A DNA stretch of 64,000 bases from assembly GCF_001704415.2 (NCBI RefSeq), contig NC_030811.1, positions 6,610,722 through 6,674,721 on the forward strand. Reading direction: 5' to 3'. The number at the start of each line of letters is the position of its first letter. The stretch's first letter is position 1. Position numbers and translations under genes: made by a program. Source of the DNA: Capra hircus (Eukaryota; Chordata; Mammalia; Artiodactyla; Bovidae). Below are positions 22,064 through 33,792 of this stretch, piece by piece. The notes under the pieces are model-generated. The model ran no database searches. It saw only the letters and a program-made list of their open reading frames with translations, and had not been told where the DNA came from.

Positions 22064-22270
22064 AGGTGGTGCTAGTGGTAAACAATCTGCCTGCCAATGC
22101 AGGAGATGCAAGAGATTCGGGTTCGATCCCTAGGTCAAGAAGATCCCCTGGAGCAGGAAAAGGCAACCCAATCCAGTACTCTTGCCTGAAAAATTCCTGG
22201 ACAGAGGAGGCTGGCAGTTTGCCGTCCAAAGGGTCAGAAAAAGTCGGACACGACTAAGAGACTGAGCACC
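22064..22270 (+). mobile_element. Bov-tA SINE
   Basis: Plus-strand copy: CAGGTGGTGCTAGTGGTAAAC head, GGTTCGATCCC B-box-like motif, AAGTCGGACACGACTAAGAG end. Confidence 0.85.
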
Positions 22271-24831
22271 TTTGTCAGTGATGTAAGCTGTCGGAAACAA
22301 GATTTCCCAGGAGTTTCAGCAGCGAGGCTGGTGATGGAGGGTGGGCTTCAGAAAACCCTGAGAACAAGAGTTTGCTCACTGACTGAGGAACTACCTTAGG
22401 GTCTCTGGCCTATGAAACAAGCAAGAAGAAAATTGGAAAACAGATGTATTTCCCAAACTCATCTGGAGAGTTTCTGCTCTTAGATAACTACATAGTTTGG
22501 CTTCTCCTTATGTATCTAAATATGGGGAGACTGGGATGCTCCCCTCTGGCTCTTTATGTTCTGGCTCTCGAGTCTGAGGCGTCTCAAAGTACAATGATTA
22601 CACCCACTCAGACATCATCTAATACAATTAAACATTTTGTGGTCGTTTGCCTGATCACACAAGCTTCTGACCATGAGCCCACAGTCTCTGCTCAGTCTAC
22701 TTCTCCAGCCTCATTTCCAATGAATCCCACCTCGCCTGCCCCCTCTTCACCCCTGCCCCCAGTCAGCCACTCCAGACACAGATTTCAGCGCCCTTTCCCA
22801 ACCCGCCTCTGCTTTCCCTCCCAGGACCCTTCATCCCACCCTACATTTCTGCCTGAAAGTCCTGTCTGTACTTCAACATCCATTTCAAATTCTACCTCCT
22901 CTCCGTTGCCCACCTGTTTTCTGCAGGTAACTGTATTCAACCCCATTTGGCACCAACAGGGAAGGAAAAACGAAGGGAGAGGCTGGGTGAATAGCCCCTC
23001 TCTGGCCAAAGGACTCAGAGGGCAAGTTTGTCCAGAACTCAAGCTGAAGCTGTTTGTGTTTCTGCTGTCGCTCTCCTGCTGCCCCACGCAAAGCTTTCAG
23101 TAAAGTTTACCCCAGGACAAATCACATGATATGATTAGTTATTTTGTGTCTAAGCATCAACAAACTCCCATAATTGACATCAGAGCAGAAATGAAGAAAA
23201 AGCCGCAAGATTCGAACCCTAGAAGAAGAGTAGCTAAAGCAAGAGGTCCTCGCCAAAGATGGAAATGAGAAAGTGTGCTACAGGGAATCCACAGAACTCT
23301 CGAGTAGGTCACTGGGATTTCCAGATAGTTTGAAATGTGGGTTAAAACCATTTAAAATAAATTTTAAGAAGGTGATAAGCTCTTCCTGAAATCTGGGGTG
23401 ATAAATAGCTCTTTCCTTTATTGTAAAGCATGTTGAATTCCTGTATTCTGAATACTCTGAAAATTCAAAGTTCACGTAACTCAGTGCCTCTCAAATATAT
23501 TGTTTTTCAGAACTACTTGAATGTTCTTTAAAAATGTTGATTCTGGGGGGACCATGCTCAGAAATTCTGATTTATGAATCCAGTGTATCTGATATCATCA
23601 GTCCACACATCAGAGTTTGGAAACGAACCATTTATTCAGACCCCTTCATTGTACGGATGAGGAAACTGAGGTGTTCCTACAGCAGGGGTGGGAGAGACTT
23701 GATTTAGGGAGCCAGCGTGTCAGGGGTCATGAGGATGAGGGGTTGAAGACCTGGTTCCTAACCTCTTTAGTCTCTTGAGGGTCCCTTATTGTGGACATAG
23801 GGGAGAAGGGGAATCTGGGGCGGGGTTGAATTCTGATGGTTTCCTGACTCAGCACACTGTAACTTGCTCTGAAGTTAGATGGCTTTGGGGCCACAAGAAA
23901 GATATTTTGCCTGTGCTGAATGTTCAATCTGAGCAATGTTGAATGCCTTTTAAAATGCATTTTACTCCTAGACATGAGTACAGACTTTTCTTACTGTATG
24001 GGGGAAGTGTGGATGGAGACAGACATGTGGGCCCTCCAGACTGGGGACCATTCTCATAAACCTTTTTTGAACTTCCTCTGTTGGAAACTTGGAACATCTT
24101 CACAAATCTGGACGCCCCATCTTACTGGGTCCGGCTGTTACTCACCTGAAAGGTGCCTGGTGGAGCCCGGGTGCTCAGACAGTAAATGCTCTCAGAACCA
24201 TGTTCCTTCTGGTTGGTTGTAGCTCCTGCTCCCTGCGGGGCTCGCCTTTCCTGGTGACAGGCTCTCACCGGTGATCCAAGAAGGCCCTGATCTCTGCCTT
24301 CCCTTCAGTTTTGAGTTGGCAGGCTGTTTCCTTCCACTCTGCATAGAGGAAGTCTTTGAGACTCATAGCTCCTGTGAGCCCAGAGGGAGGGTTAGGTGGT
24401 GGTGATGATTTAAAGAGACAGGAACATTCATTGTAGGCTCAAAGCATTTATCTCACAAAACCTCTCTCCTGTTGTGACTAATCTGTGTTCTCTAGCAGGG
24501 CCCTCCCCCACCCCCATACCAAATATCTTCTTGTAGGACCCCAAGGCCTGAGTCTCTTTTTAGAACTGCTTAGTGATCTAATCTTCAGTTACTTTTTACC
24601 ATGTAAGCATTTCCCCCATATAAAAAAAGTCCAGGGTGATTCCTGCTTCAGAACAAACACATGATAGCTTTTCTCAACAGCTGTCCATTGACTGGACGTC
24701 CCTATGGCCAGTGCCCCTCTGGGTCCAGTCTGTCAGAAAAATCCAGAAGCAGAGTTTTATCTGAGAAAGGATGTCTTCTCAGCCGTGGAAGGACTTGAAG
24801 CCAGCCGATGTATTGAGGATGAGGATGAATT
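22271..24831. other. GIMAP1 upstream region, mostly unique
   Basis: Contains the probable 5' region of GIMAP1 (transcribed right to left). A 219-codon plus-strand frame at 22444-23103 is Ser/Pro/Thr-rich with no recognisable family and no splice context; I do not call it a gene. Confidence 0.5.
24138..24150 (-). promoter_or_regulatory. strong minus-strand splice donor, candidate end of GIMAP1 noncoding exon 1
   Basis: CCTTTCAG|GTGAGTAAC with the exon ending at 24146 is a near-ideal donor about 2.4 kb upstream of the GIMAP1 coding exon acceptor (21745). GIMAP1 should have a 5' noncoding exon. Only the donor motif is seen. Confidence 0.3.
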
Positions 24832-25033
24832 GCTGTTGCTGTTTAGTCACTCAGTCGTGTCAAACTCTTTGTGACCCCATGGACTTAGCCCGCCTGGCTC
24901 CTCTGTCCATGGGATTCTCTAGGAAAGAATATTAGAGTGGGGTGCCATTTCCTCCTCCAGGGGATCTTCCCAACCCAGGGATCGAGCCTGTGTCTTCTGC
25001 ATTGGAAGGTGGATTCTTTACTGCTGAGCCACC
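24832..25033 (-). mobile_element. Bov-tA SINE
   Basis: Minus-strand copy: TTGCTGTTTAGTCACTCAG start, CCAACCCAGGGATCGAGCC, ending CTGCTGAGCCACCA. Confidence 0.85.
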
Positions 25034-26610
25034 ATGCGTTTACACTATTTCTGAGTTAGCATTATATAGAGCTTAGTCTGGTCATCTGTGTTGGTAGCAC
25101 CTATTCTAGTTATTCTGCCTTCTCTCGTGAGGGTCATGAGAGTGAGGTCAGTAAAAGACCCAGTGGTGTGGTGAACAGGTACCAAAGGACTGGCCCTAGA
25201 ACTGGTCAGCTCACCAATCCAACTCAGGAGTTGACTTTAGAGTTGACTGTCGCTGGATGTGGGAAGGAAGACTGTCCTGAGCCCTAACCTACTGGCTGGG
25301 ACCTGCTATTTCATCTTTCTTTCCAGCCCATTTTCTCAGGTGGGAAAGAGACCCAAGGTCAACTGTTTTCTGTTTTTTTTTTTTTTTCCAGGTACAGTGT
25401 CTCTTGAATGACTGACACCTCCATTTTTTCCATTCAGCATTATTGAAGCCCAGGGTCTCTCATTCTCCCAGTAGGCTAGTGGGGCCAGGACTAGTGTGAA
25501 GAAAGTTTGGTGTCCAGGGCACAGAGTTGAAGGAGACACACTGCCAAGGTTTCTCAAGTGCCAATCCTGCAGGTGAATGACCCCGGCAGTGAGTATTTCC
25601 TTAAGACTGAGGAGAATATGGCTCCTCACTGGCTTCACCCGAGTCCGAACCACAGACGAGTCTTGACTAAGTCTTTGCTACACAACGTATACCTTTCATT
25701 AAGATGCTTCCAGTGTTTCTTCGATAACTCCTTGCCTTTCTGTGTTCTCATGCACGCATGTGGAGTCTTTCTTCACCACCTGTGACTTTGCCTGAGGCTT
25801 TACCTGGTTACGAGAGGGTGCTTTTAGCTCTACATCCTTCTTACTTTTTCCCACCTCTCTTTTATGTGTATTGTTTGCTGCTTCCTTGGAGTTTTCCTAA
25901 TTATCTAGTGAGCTCATCAGTCATAAAGACTGTGTTTATTTTAATAAATCCTAGTTGCATTTAACAAGAAGATGTTAAATGTAAAATACTGTAAAATGCA
26001 AAAGGTCCACTCTTGTCTGAAACATAAGCCTCTAGTATGTTTCAATGCTGACTGGGATTGGACACAAGGGATAAAGTCTAGTTGAGCTTCTTTTGATGCA
26101 CATAAAACAGACTATTCATGTGTGTGTCTGTGTGTGATTGTTGAGTGTGAGCTGGTTGTGTCAGAGAAATAAGCCATATGTCCATTTACCATCTTCAGAG
26201 GATAAAACCATAGCATGGAGTTAAAGTCATGTGATCTCAGGAACTTTACAGCTCACTTGTTAATTTACTATACCTTGTAGAAATTTTATTGCCATTTTTG
26301 TTATATTCAGAAGAAATAGTGATAGTATAAAGAAGAAACGGAGTTTTCAGGAGCATAAAACTGACTTTAGATAGAGACTTGCAAATGAGAGGAATTTTAT
26401 GTTTATAACTTTCAGAAGGTTTTGGTATTATATTTCAAAACAAACAGGAAATTTTAAAATCATTTGATTCATTAACAAATAGGATGAGGTTGAGATCTAA
26501 ACAGTTCACAGAATCTCAAACATTTTGCGATATCAGACACTGACTATCTGGGGCAGGCAACTGTAACTTACCCAGGATATGACAGCGAATGAAGAGGCAC
26601 TGATTGGCAA
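25034..26610. other. GIMAP2 3' flank, no recognised gene
   Basis: Between GIMAP2 and GIMAP1. Contains an oligo-T run at 25372-25388 and a candidate GIMAP2 AATAAA (minus, 26290-26285). No gene-like frame. Confidence 0.5.
26285..26290 (-). promoter_or_regulatory. candidate GIMAP2 polyadenylation signal
   Basis: Minus-strand AATAAA about 320 nt downstream of the GIMAP2 stop. Motif only; other hexamers occur further on. Confidence 0.35.
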
Positions 26611-27605
26611 CTATGACACAGGAGTCTTGCATTCCAGTCTACCAGTCTTTCTAAAAATCATCACTAATTTTTTGGGTACGACTAAGAGTAAACTACAGAA
26701 TAAACTGCACATACTAAAGGGTAAGCGGCAAAAGAAATCACACGTCCTGTGCAATACACAAAATAACTGAATGAGCAATGCGGCAGACACCTGAGCACAC
26801 CATACAATACTCAGCACAGCTTGGATTAGGGCTTTTCTCAGGCAGTTCGCTTTGGCCATGATTGTACCACGTCTCTGAATTTCCATGTATTTTACCAAGC
26901 TCCTTTTGACATCTTGCAGTCTTTCCTCTGACTGTACAGGCCCACAGTCTGACTGTGTTAGAAGGCTGTACAGCCTGTTAGTGTAGTGGTCACCCCTTTC
27001 CACTGTCCCCAGGCTCTCAGTCAAGTCCATGAGCTCCTTCACGTGGTCATCCCGGATGCTCCCTGTAGCACGGTTGTCAAAGGCACACACTCGCCCCCCA
27101 CACGCTGCCACCAGCTCGCTTAGGGCTCTGTTGTCTGAGCCTTGGATATAATCCCTCAGGGAGCCTCCCTCGAGGTCTTCCTTGCGGGTGAAGACAATAA
27201 CTGTGTGCTTCATGGCACCCTCTCCGAAGATCTCCTTCACCCCCTGAACAGCCTGCTGGTCCTCCGTGGTGAATCGGCCCAGTTGTGTCACCAGGAGCAG
27301 CACGTGGGGGCCTGGGGCAGAGAGCAGGTAGCACCTCTGCACCTCTTGGTACAGGGAGTCAGAGAGGTGCTTGCCGCAAAACATATCTGGTGTGTCAATA
27401 ACCACCACCTCTCTGTCTCCCCAGCTGCCCCGACTCTCACTGCAAGTCTGCGTCAAGGACCGGGCACTCAGCCTGGACTCAAATGCTGGCTTCTGGAGGA
27501 TGCTGTTCCCTGTCGCACTTTTGCCAGTTCCCGTTTTGCCCACCAGAATGATTCTCAGCTCTGATCCTCTGGCACAGTGAGCTGGGTGACTCTTTGTATG
27601 AGGTC
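26611..27605 (-). CDS. GIMAP2: GIMAP2 main coding exon
   Basis: Acceptor CTCTTAGCAG (AG at 27607-27606). Open from GPHTKSHPAHCARGSELRII to the stop TAG at 26613-26611. The in-frame leader LLA upstream of 27605 is intron. Confidence 0.92.
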
Positions 27606-29046
27606 CTGCTAAGAGCAAGTTTACTTAGAAGAAAAAGACAAATAACACATGATATCGCTTATATGTGGAGTCTCCCCCCCAAAAAAAGGATACAGATGAA
27701 CTCACTTACAAAAAACAGCTATAGGGGCTTCCCTGATGGCCCAATGTAGAGGACGCAGGTTCAATCCCTGGTCAGGGAACTAAGATCCCACATGCTGCAG
27801 GGCAACTAAGCCCATGCGCTGCAAGAAAAGGCTGTGTGCTGCACCTAGCTAACCCGCACAATACATCAAAGAGTCCCAAGTGCCGCAATGAACCCGATGC
27901 AGCATAAATAAATCACAGAAACCAGACGTGGACTCACAGACATGGAGCACAAACTTATGGCTACTAAAAGGGAAAGGGGCAGGGGAGGGATAAATTATGA
28001 GTTTGGGATTAAAATGTACACATTACTATATATAAAATAACAAACAAGGACTACTGCAGAGCACAGGGAGCTGTACTAAATATCTTGTTATAACCTGTAA
28101 TGTAACAGTGTCTAAAGAGAATATATGTGTGTTTGTGTGTAGACCTAAATCGCTTCATTGCATACCTGAAACTAACACAACATTGTAAATCAACTATATT
28201 TCAATTAAAAAAAAGGTGAAAAAAGAGCAAACTTATTTTGTTATTACCATACTGTCATGCCAATGGAATATTTTTAATGATAAGGAAATATCTGGGAGAA
28301 GATACTCTCATAATAAATATATTGTATTTATAAAGTAGAAGCTGAGTCTATGATCAACAAGATAATGATTTTAAAGCATCTAGCTTTCTCTAGGTCTGCA
28401 GGGCATTGTCATATTGGATCCAAGAAAACTGGGGGATGAGATAGAATTAGAAATGTATCTTGTCATTCAGTTTGTCTATATCACTCGGTTCTGGCCCCCT
28501 AAAAGGCAAATTTTCTGAAGATCAGAAATGTGTAGCCAAGATGGTGGTTCCATCTCCAGGTGGGTAAGTAACCTGCTTGTTCCAGGGCCAGAGATGGTTC
28601 CTCTGACCTTGTCTGGGCAGAGATGTGGTCACGATCACCAGTGAAATGATTGGACCAGGGAAATTGAAATGAACAGTGCAAAGTTATTCTCTCTGATGAA
28701 GAAACAGTTTCTGGCTCATATTGTGATTCTAGAGGATAGCATGATTTTTATACAAACTAGGCACAAAATAGGGCTTCCTTGAGAGCTCAGTTGGTAAAGA
28801 ATCCACCTGCAATGTGGGAGACCTGGGGTCGATCCCCGGGTTGGGAAGATCCCCTGGAGAAGGGAAAGGCTACCCACTCCAGTATTCTGGCCTGGAGAAT
28901 TATATGGACCATGAAATCCATGGGGTCACAAAGAGTTGGACACCACTGAGTGACTTTCCCTTTCACTTCAGGCACAGAGTAGGGTAGAAATGCCACGCAC
29001 AGGAGGTCACTTACTCACCAGAGGGACTGCCTTCATTTTGGCCCGT
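26611..29046 (-). CDS. GIMAP2: GIMAP2, GTPase IMAP family member 2; canonical start codon is ACG
   Basis: AIG1 GTPase. Human GIMAP2 forms GTP-dependent scaffolds on lipid droplets and is activated by GIMAP7 (established). Coding exons 29019-29046 and 26611-27605 predict about 340 aa (human 337), joined through G|GA. Seen: SELRIILVGKTGTGKSATG with an intact P-loop (32-39), G3 D80-T81-P82, G4 TRKED, VCAFDNRA in the G5 region, and two hydrophobic C-terminal stretches separated by a cysteine-rich linker, ending KTPVS. Odd: the first exon reads [ACG] G Q N E G S P S G, aligning with human M D Q N E H S H W G, so the start ATG is ACG here, in gccACGg context. The next in-frame ATG is residue 84, after G1 and G3. 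Protein identity is secure; translation start is unresolved. Confidence 0.92.
27633..28215 (+). mobile_element. L1 3' end with nested CHR-type SINE, in GIMAP2 intron
   Basis: Plus-strand L1 3' segment (TATCGCTTATATGTGGAGTC; ACAGGGAGCTGTACTAAAT; TTGTAAATCAACTATATTTC then poly-A at about 28206). It is interrupted at about 27727-27920 by a SINE (GGGGCTTCCCTGATGGCCC head, AATAAATAAATC-like end). Confidence 0.65.
28770..28972 (+). mobile_element. Bov-tA SINE in GIMAP2 intron
   Basis: Plus-strand copy: GGGCTTCCTTGAGAGCTCAG head, GGTCGATCCCCGGGTTGGG, GACACCACTGAGTGACTTTC end. Confidence 0.85.
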
Positions 29047-29054
29047 GGCTGTTC
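29019..29054 (-). CDS. GIMAP2: GIMAP2 first coding exon (ACG in place of ATG)
   Basis: Exon bounded by an acceptor CCCTCAG (AG at 29056-29055) and a donor CTCTG|GTGAGTAAG (exon end 29019). The codon aligned with the human initiator is at 29046-29044. An ATG also occurs at 29035-29033 but in another frame that soon stops in the next exon. Confidence 0.85.
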
Positions 29055-30005
29055 CTGAGGGACAGAGAGACCAGAGGTCAATTAAAAAATGATCACTTTC
29101 GAGTTATGACACATGAAAGAACCTTATATTTCTTGAGCATGTTCACAACCATGCCTCAGTTGTCTGCACAAAGCTGAGGAGGTGGGTGGAAAGAATTACG
29201 ATCACTGGTTTACAGAGAAATGTAGTCACTTGCTCAGAGTTCACTCAGTGAGTCAGAAGATTGGGTTCGTTTGTGGCCCCACTTGCTGCGTCTTACCCCC
29301 ACTCCCACCTCTCCTCTAGGGTCCCTCCTCCGTGGGGGACCTCCCCCCCCCGCCCCCTCTCTTGCTTTCCGTGGCCTTCTTTTGTTTCCTTTCCAGGTCT
29401 GCCATGGTTGTCCGAGGCTGAGTCCTCTTTCCTTCCCTCCTCCCCACCTGCTCCCATCCTTAGCTCTCCACTTGCCGCCAAACCCCTGCCCTCACACGGA
29501 GGACTTTCTGAGAGACTCAGTGAATTAAAAACGCGACTCGGGAAAGTGCACTCTTCTTCAAACCAGAAATGTGCTTTATTTGATCTGTTAGTTACTTGAA
29601 TTTTCCTCTTTCCACAAGAAGCCTTGCCATTTAGTTCCCTTTCCTATGCAGAGGGAAGTATCTTAAAAACTGACAACCTGTACCAAGCGACATGGCACAG
29701 AAAACTCTTGTGTTAATGAGCAAGTTCTTCCCAGTCAGCCCTTTTGTGTAATGTTCTCTTTGCCACAATTGTGTAAACCAAATTCCAAGAAGATTAAAGG
29801 TCCTGCAAACTGGCCTCACTTTAGCATCACTCTGTTTCCCTGAAAACAGGGCAAATTTGTTTAGACTTTTTTTTTTCTTTTTCAAGCATAGCCTGAAAAC
29901 TAGGAATGAACGGCACAGAACTCTCACGAGTGTGGGCTTACCTGAGTTATCGTTGAAAGAAACAGATGCTTCCTTGTTCAAATCTGTGACTTGACAGTTC
30001 AGCTT

Positions 30006-30006
<1 letters not shown>
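29055..30006. other. GIMAP2 upstream region
   Basis: C- and CT-rich patches at 29285-29500 and few CpGs. A good minus-strand donor AACTCAG|GTAAGCCC (exon end 29942) could end a noncoding GIMAP2 exon 1. Motif only. Confidence 0.3.

Positions 30007-30062
<56 letters not shown>
30007..30062. repeat. (GA)n microsatellite
   Basis: About 27 uninterrupted GA units; almost certainly length-polymorphic. It lies within the candidate GIMAP2 5' exon region. Confidence 0.97.
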
Positions 30063-30064
<2 letters not shown>

Positions 30065-31245
30065 CTGAAAATCTAGTCTGCTTCTTCCTCTCTTGAATCT
30101 CCAGTGAGCTTCTGTGCTGCAACAGAGCCCCTGCACCATGACTGTCTGAAATTCTCTTTTTAAAAATAAACAGTTAAAATGGCAAAATTTAATGAGTCAT
30201 TTGTTGTCGTTTGTTGTCCTTGCCTCAGTTGAAAAAACAAACAACATTTGAATTGTTTAAAGTGGAATAAAAGGGAGGCTGACGATGCTGGGAGATTTGA
30301 TTCCTTCCCCCATCCCAAGGCTGTGTCCCTACATTTACAAGTTTGCCTGAATGCAACCCTCCAAGGCCTCCCAGGAGAAATAACCTTATCCACACTTAGC
30401 AGTGATTGTTCTAAAGGCAAGTGCCACTGCAGGGGCAGAAAGTATGCGCTTGGGGGCAAGGACAGGGCGCTGTGCAAGGGGAGAGTACAGAAAGGGGAAA
30501 TGAGAGAGGGAGATGCCTGTCTGAATGCATTTGGAAATGACTCATTCATGGTTTCTTTGCTTTTCCTTTGCTCAGCTACACAGTTCAGGGCAGCCTCCCT
30601 GGGGGAGCAGTGATCCGGGCAGTGTCTACAATGATCTAGGCAATGTCTACAATAATGCTCTGAGTGTCTACAGTCAGCGGGAACGACCCAAAGGGTTAAA
30701 TTTGAAATCACTCAAATGTTTTTATCTTTATTTCTGTGACATTCAGCGCAGTAGGGACAGAGGAAATGTGGGACTTCTTAGGCAGCCTTTAAACATCCCA
30801 GATCAGTAGTGATGCACTTCACTTTCCCTACCAACTGTTGATGAGAAACGATTCCCAGGCCCGGACCTCATCATACGAGAGGCTGGAAAACACAGTGCAG
30901 CGGGACCCAGGGGGACACCACTGTTATCACTGTTTTGAGTTCTTCCACATCCTTTACTTTGTAGTCTTCTACTTAATAACAGTAATCTCTTCCTAAAAAC
31001 AAAACATTCTGTGTCAAAACACTAACAGGGACCTATTTCCAATTGTTTTATATGAAAACAAATATAATGCAATATCGAATTCAAAACCCACTGATTTTCT
31101 AAATCATATGTAAAATTCAGTAAAGCACCTCTATAAAACTTTCCATAGAATAAAACAGCGTAAAATATTGCTATTTTGAATACCCAAAATGTTTTTGATT
31201 TATGAAAGAAAGGTATTGGATAATGTAAGTATCCTGACAAATAAC
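30063..31245. other. no recognised feature
   Basis: Upstream of GIMAP2. A short tandem-like motif (GTGTCTACA/ATGTCTACA) at 30620-30672; otherwise nothing nameable. Confidence 0.45.
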
Positions 31246-31500
31246 TCAATTAAAAATGGGCAAAGGACCTGAATAGATATTGTTTCAAAGAAGACATACA
31301 AATGGCCAACAGGTACTTGAACACATGCTCAGCATCACTATTTATCAGGGGAATGTAAATCAAAACCATCCTGAGATTGCATCTCACACCCGTTAGGATG
31401 GCTATTATTACAAAGACAGGAGAGGAGTGTTGGTGAGGATGTGGCAAATTCATGTGTTGGTAACATGTATCACTCAATATGAATGTGGTCAAATTATTTT
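31246..31500 (+). mobile_element. L1 ORF2 C-terminal fragment
   Basis: AAAATGGGCAAAGGACCTGA...GAAGACATACAAATGGCCAA...CATCACT is the characteristic L1 ORF2 3' region; plus strand, truncated on both sides. Confidence 0.75.
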
Positions 31501-31554
31501 TCCATTGTTAAAGAACTATGTCTTTTTAATTGATATCTTCTCATATATTTGTTT

Positions 31555-31780
31555 TTTGTGCTGTGCATGCTTGGTAGCTCAGTCATATCTGGCTCTTTGT
31601 GACTCCATGGACAGTAGCCCACCAGGCTTCTCTGTCCATGGGATTTTCCAGGCAAGGATACTGGAGTGGGTTGCCATTTCCTCCTCCAGGGGTTCTTCCT
31701 GACCCAGGGATCACACCCTCATCTCCTACATCTCCTGCATTGGCATGTGAATTCTTTATGATTGAGCCACGTGAGAAGCT
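31555..31780 (-). mobile_element. Bov-tA SINE
   Basis: Minus-strand: TTTGTGCTGTGCATGCTTGG start, ending TTGAGCCACGTGAGAAGC. Confidence 0.8.
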
Positions 31781-31939
31781 CAGAATATATTTGTTACTCA
31801 TGGTTAAATTCTGTTAATCCTTTTGATATTGATTTGGAGAAGTTCTTTATGCAGTCAAAATGATCATTTTACATCCTCTTCTTGGATTAAAAAAAATCTA
31901 ATTTCATTTGCTGTTAGTTTATTGTGGCTAGTATCTAGA

Positions 31940-32130
31940 AGAACCCACAGTTTGTTGTGATCCACAGAGATGACAGAGGATGAGGTGGTTGAATGGCATC
32001 ACTGACTCAATGGACATGACTTTGAGCAAACTCAGGGAGATGGTGAAGGACAGGGGAGTCTGGCGTGCTGCAGTTCATGGGGTGGCAAATAGTCAGACAC
32101 AACTTAGTGACTCAACAACAACAACAAAAT
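31940..32130 (+). mobile_element. BovB LINE 3' end
   Basis: Plus-strand 3' end with the older CAACAACAACAAC tail type. A short TTTGTTGTGATCCACAGAGATG piece at its left end resembles an internal BovB segment, suggesting an internal deletion. Confidence 0.75.
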
Positions 32131-32280
32131 CTAGAAGAATGTTCAAAAATCACAATATAGTAGGCCTCCTTAACTTGTTTCTAACTTTTGTGGCAATAGC
32201 TCAATGCTTCCAGTTAAGTAAATTACAAGCTTTGAGATTGAGATGGAAATTATTATTGTAAAAATGTAACCAATTATTTA

Positions 32281-33033
32281 GTTCAGTCTCTCAGTCACGT
32301 CTGACTTTTGCAACCCCATGGGCTGCAGCACGCTAGGCTTTCCTGTCCATCACCACCTCCTGGAGCTTACTTAAGCTCATGTCCATTGAGTCGGTGATGC
32401 CATCCAACCATCTCATCCTCTGTTGTCCCCTTCTCCTCCTGCACTCAATCTTTGCCAGCATCAAGGTCTTTTCCAATGAGTCAGTTCTTTGCATCAGGTG
32501 GCCAAAGCATTGGAGCATCAGCTTCAGCATCAGTCCTTCCAATGATTATTCAGGACTAATTTCCTTTAGGATGGACTGGTTGGATGTTGCAGTCCAAGGG
32601 ACTCTTAAAAGTCTTCTCCAACACCACAGTTCAAAAGCATCAATTCTTGGGTGCTCAGCTTTTTTTTATAGTCCAACTCTCACATCCATTGGAGAAGGCA
32701 ATGGCAACCCAATCCAGTACTCTTGCCTGGAAAATCCCGTGGATGGAGGAGCCTGGTAGGCTGCAGTCCATGGGGTCACAAAGAGTTGGACACTTACTGA
32801 GTGACTTTGCTTTCACTTTTCACTTTCATACATTGGAGAAGGAAATGGCAACCCACTCCAGTGTTCTTGCCTGGAGAATCCCAGGGACGGTGGAGCCTGG
32901 TGGGCTGCCGTCTATGGGGTCGCACAGGGTCAGACATGACTGAAGCGACTTAGCAGCAGCAGCAGCTCACATCCATATAAGATTACTGGAAAGACCAAAG
33001 CTTTGACTAGACAGACCTTTGTTGGCCAATTAT
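32281..33033 (-). mobile_element. BovB LINE 3' part with nested Bov-A2
   Basis: Minus-strand BovB at 32281-32689 continuing at 32977-33033. Split by a plus-strand Bov-A2 (32690-32965) with an 11-bp target duplication CTCACATCCAT at 32679-32689 and 32966-32976. Confidence 0.88.
32690..32965 (+). mobile_element. Bov-A2 SINE with AGC tail
   Basis: GGAGAAGGCAATGGCAACCC head, dimer-like body, GACTTAGCAGCAGCAGCAG tail; perfect 11-bp duplication at both sides. Confidence 0.92.
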
Positions 33034-33593
33034 TAGATGCTAAATTTTTACCAAATTACTTTCCAACTGCTAAGGCCATGATTGGATTATGTTGCTCCAT
33101 AGCTTCATAATACATTAAATTATATGAAAATATTTCCTCATATTGAATCTTCTTTGAACACCTAGGACAAATCTTTATCATCTAAGTTATTGCTGTATTT
33201 TATTTGATAATAGCTAATTTTGAGGTTCTGCATTCCTTTGTGAGTAATTTTATTCCTTTCTAAAACAAAGAGATTCTTTTCCTTTTGATTACCCTGGTTT
33301 GGGAGTCTCCTTTTCCTTCTGAACATATCAACCATGATGTTTTCCTTGAGTAGATACTTGCACTACAGAAGAATCTTGGTTCTGTCTTTAAAGAAAATAA
33401 GATTTTTACCATCACCACCTTTCTCCATCTTCTCTTCTTTTCTTAGGCAAGTCTGACATTGAATGAAGATTATACAACATAGTGATTTTTTTTTTTAAGA
33501 AAAATGTCAGTGTGCATCAGGAATGTATAATAGATGAGTTTAACTGATTGGAGTGGGGTTGTCAGGAAAGACTTCTGAGAAAAAGTAACATTG

Positions 33594-33792
33594 TTTGAAA
33601 GTCAAAGTCAGTCAGTTGCATCTGACTCTTTGTGACCTCATGGACTATACCAGTTGGTGGAATTTTCCAGGCAAGAATACTGGAGTGGGTAGCCTATCCC
33701 ATCTCCAGCAGATCTTCCCAGATGAGGAATTGAAACAGGATCTTCTGCATTGCAGGCAGATTCTTTACCAACTGAGCTGTTGGGGAAGCCCA
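33594..33792 (-). mobile_element. Bov-tA SINE
   Basis: Minus-strand: GAAAGTCAAAGTCAGTCAG start, TTCTTTACCAACTGAGCTG...GGGAAGCCC end. Confidence 0.85.

Noticed and set aside
22444..23103. 219-codon plus-strand frame
   Set aside because: Ser/Pro/Thr-rich, no domain, no splice or promoter context. Likely chance in sequence upstream of GIMAP1.
29631..30122. 163-codon frame with a Ser-Leu run
   Set aside because: The apparent start is TTG and the run is the GA microsatellite; not a standalone gene.
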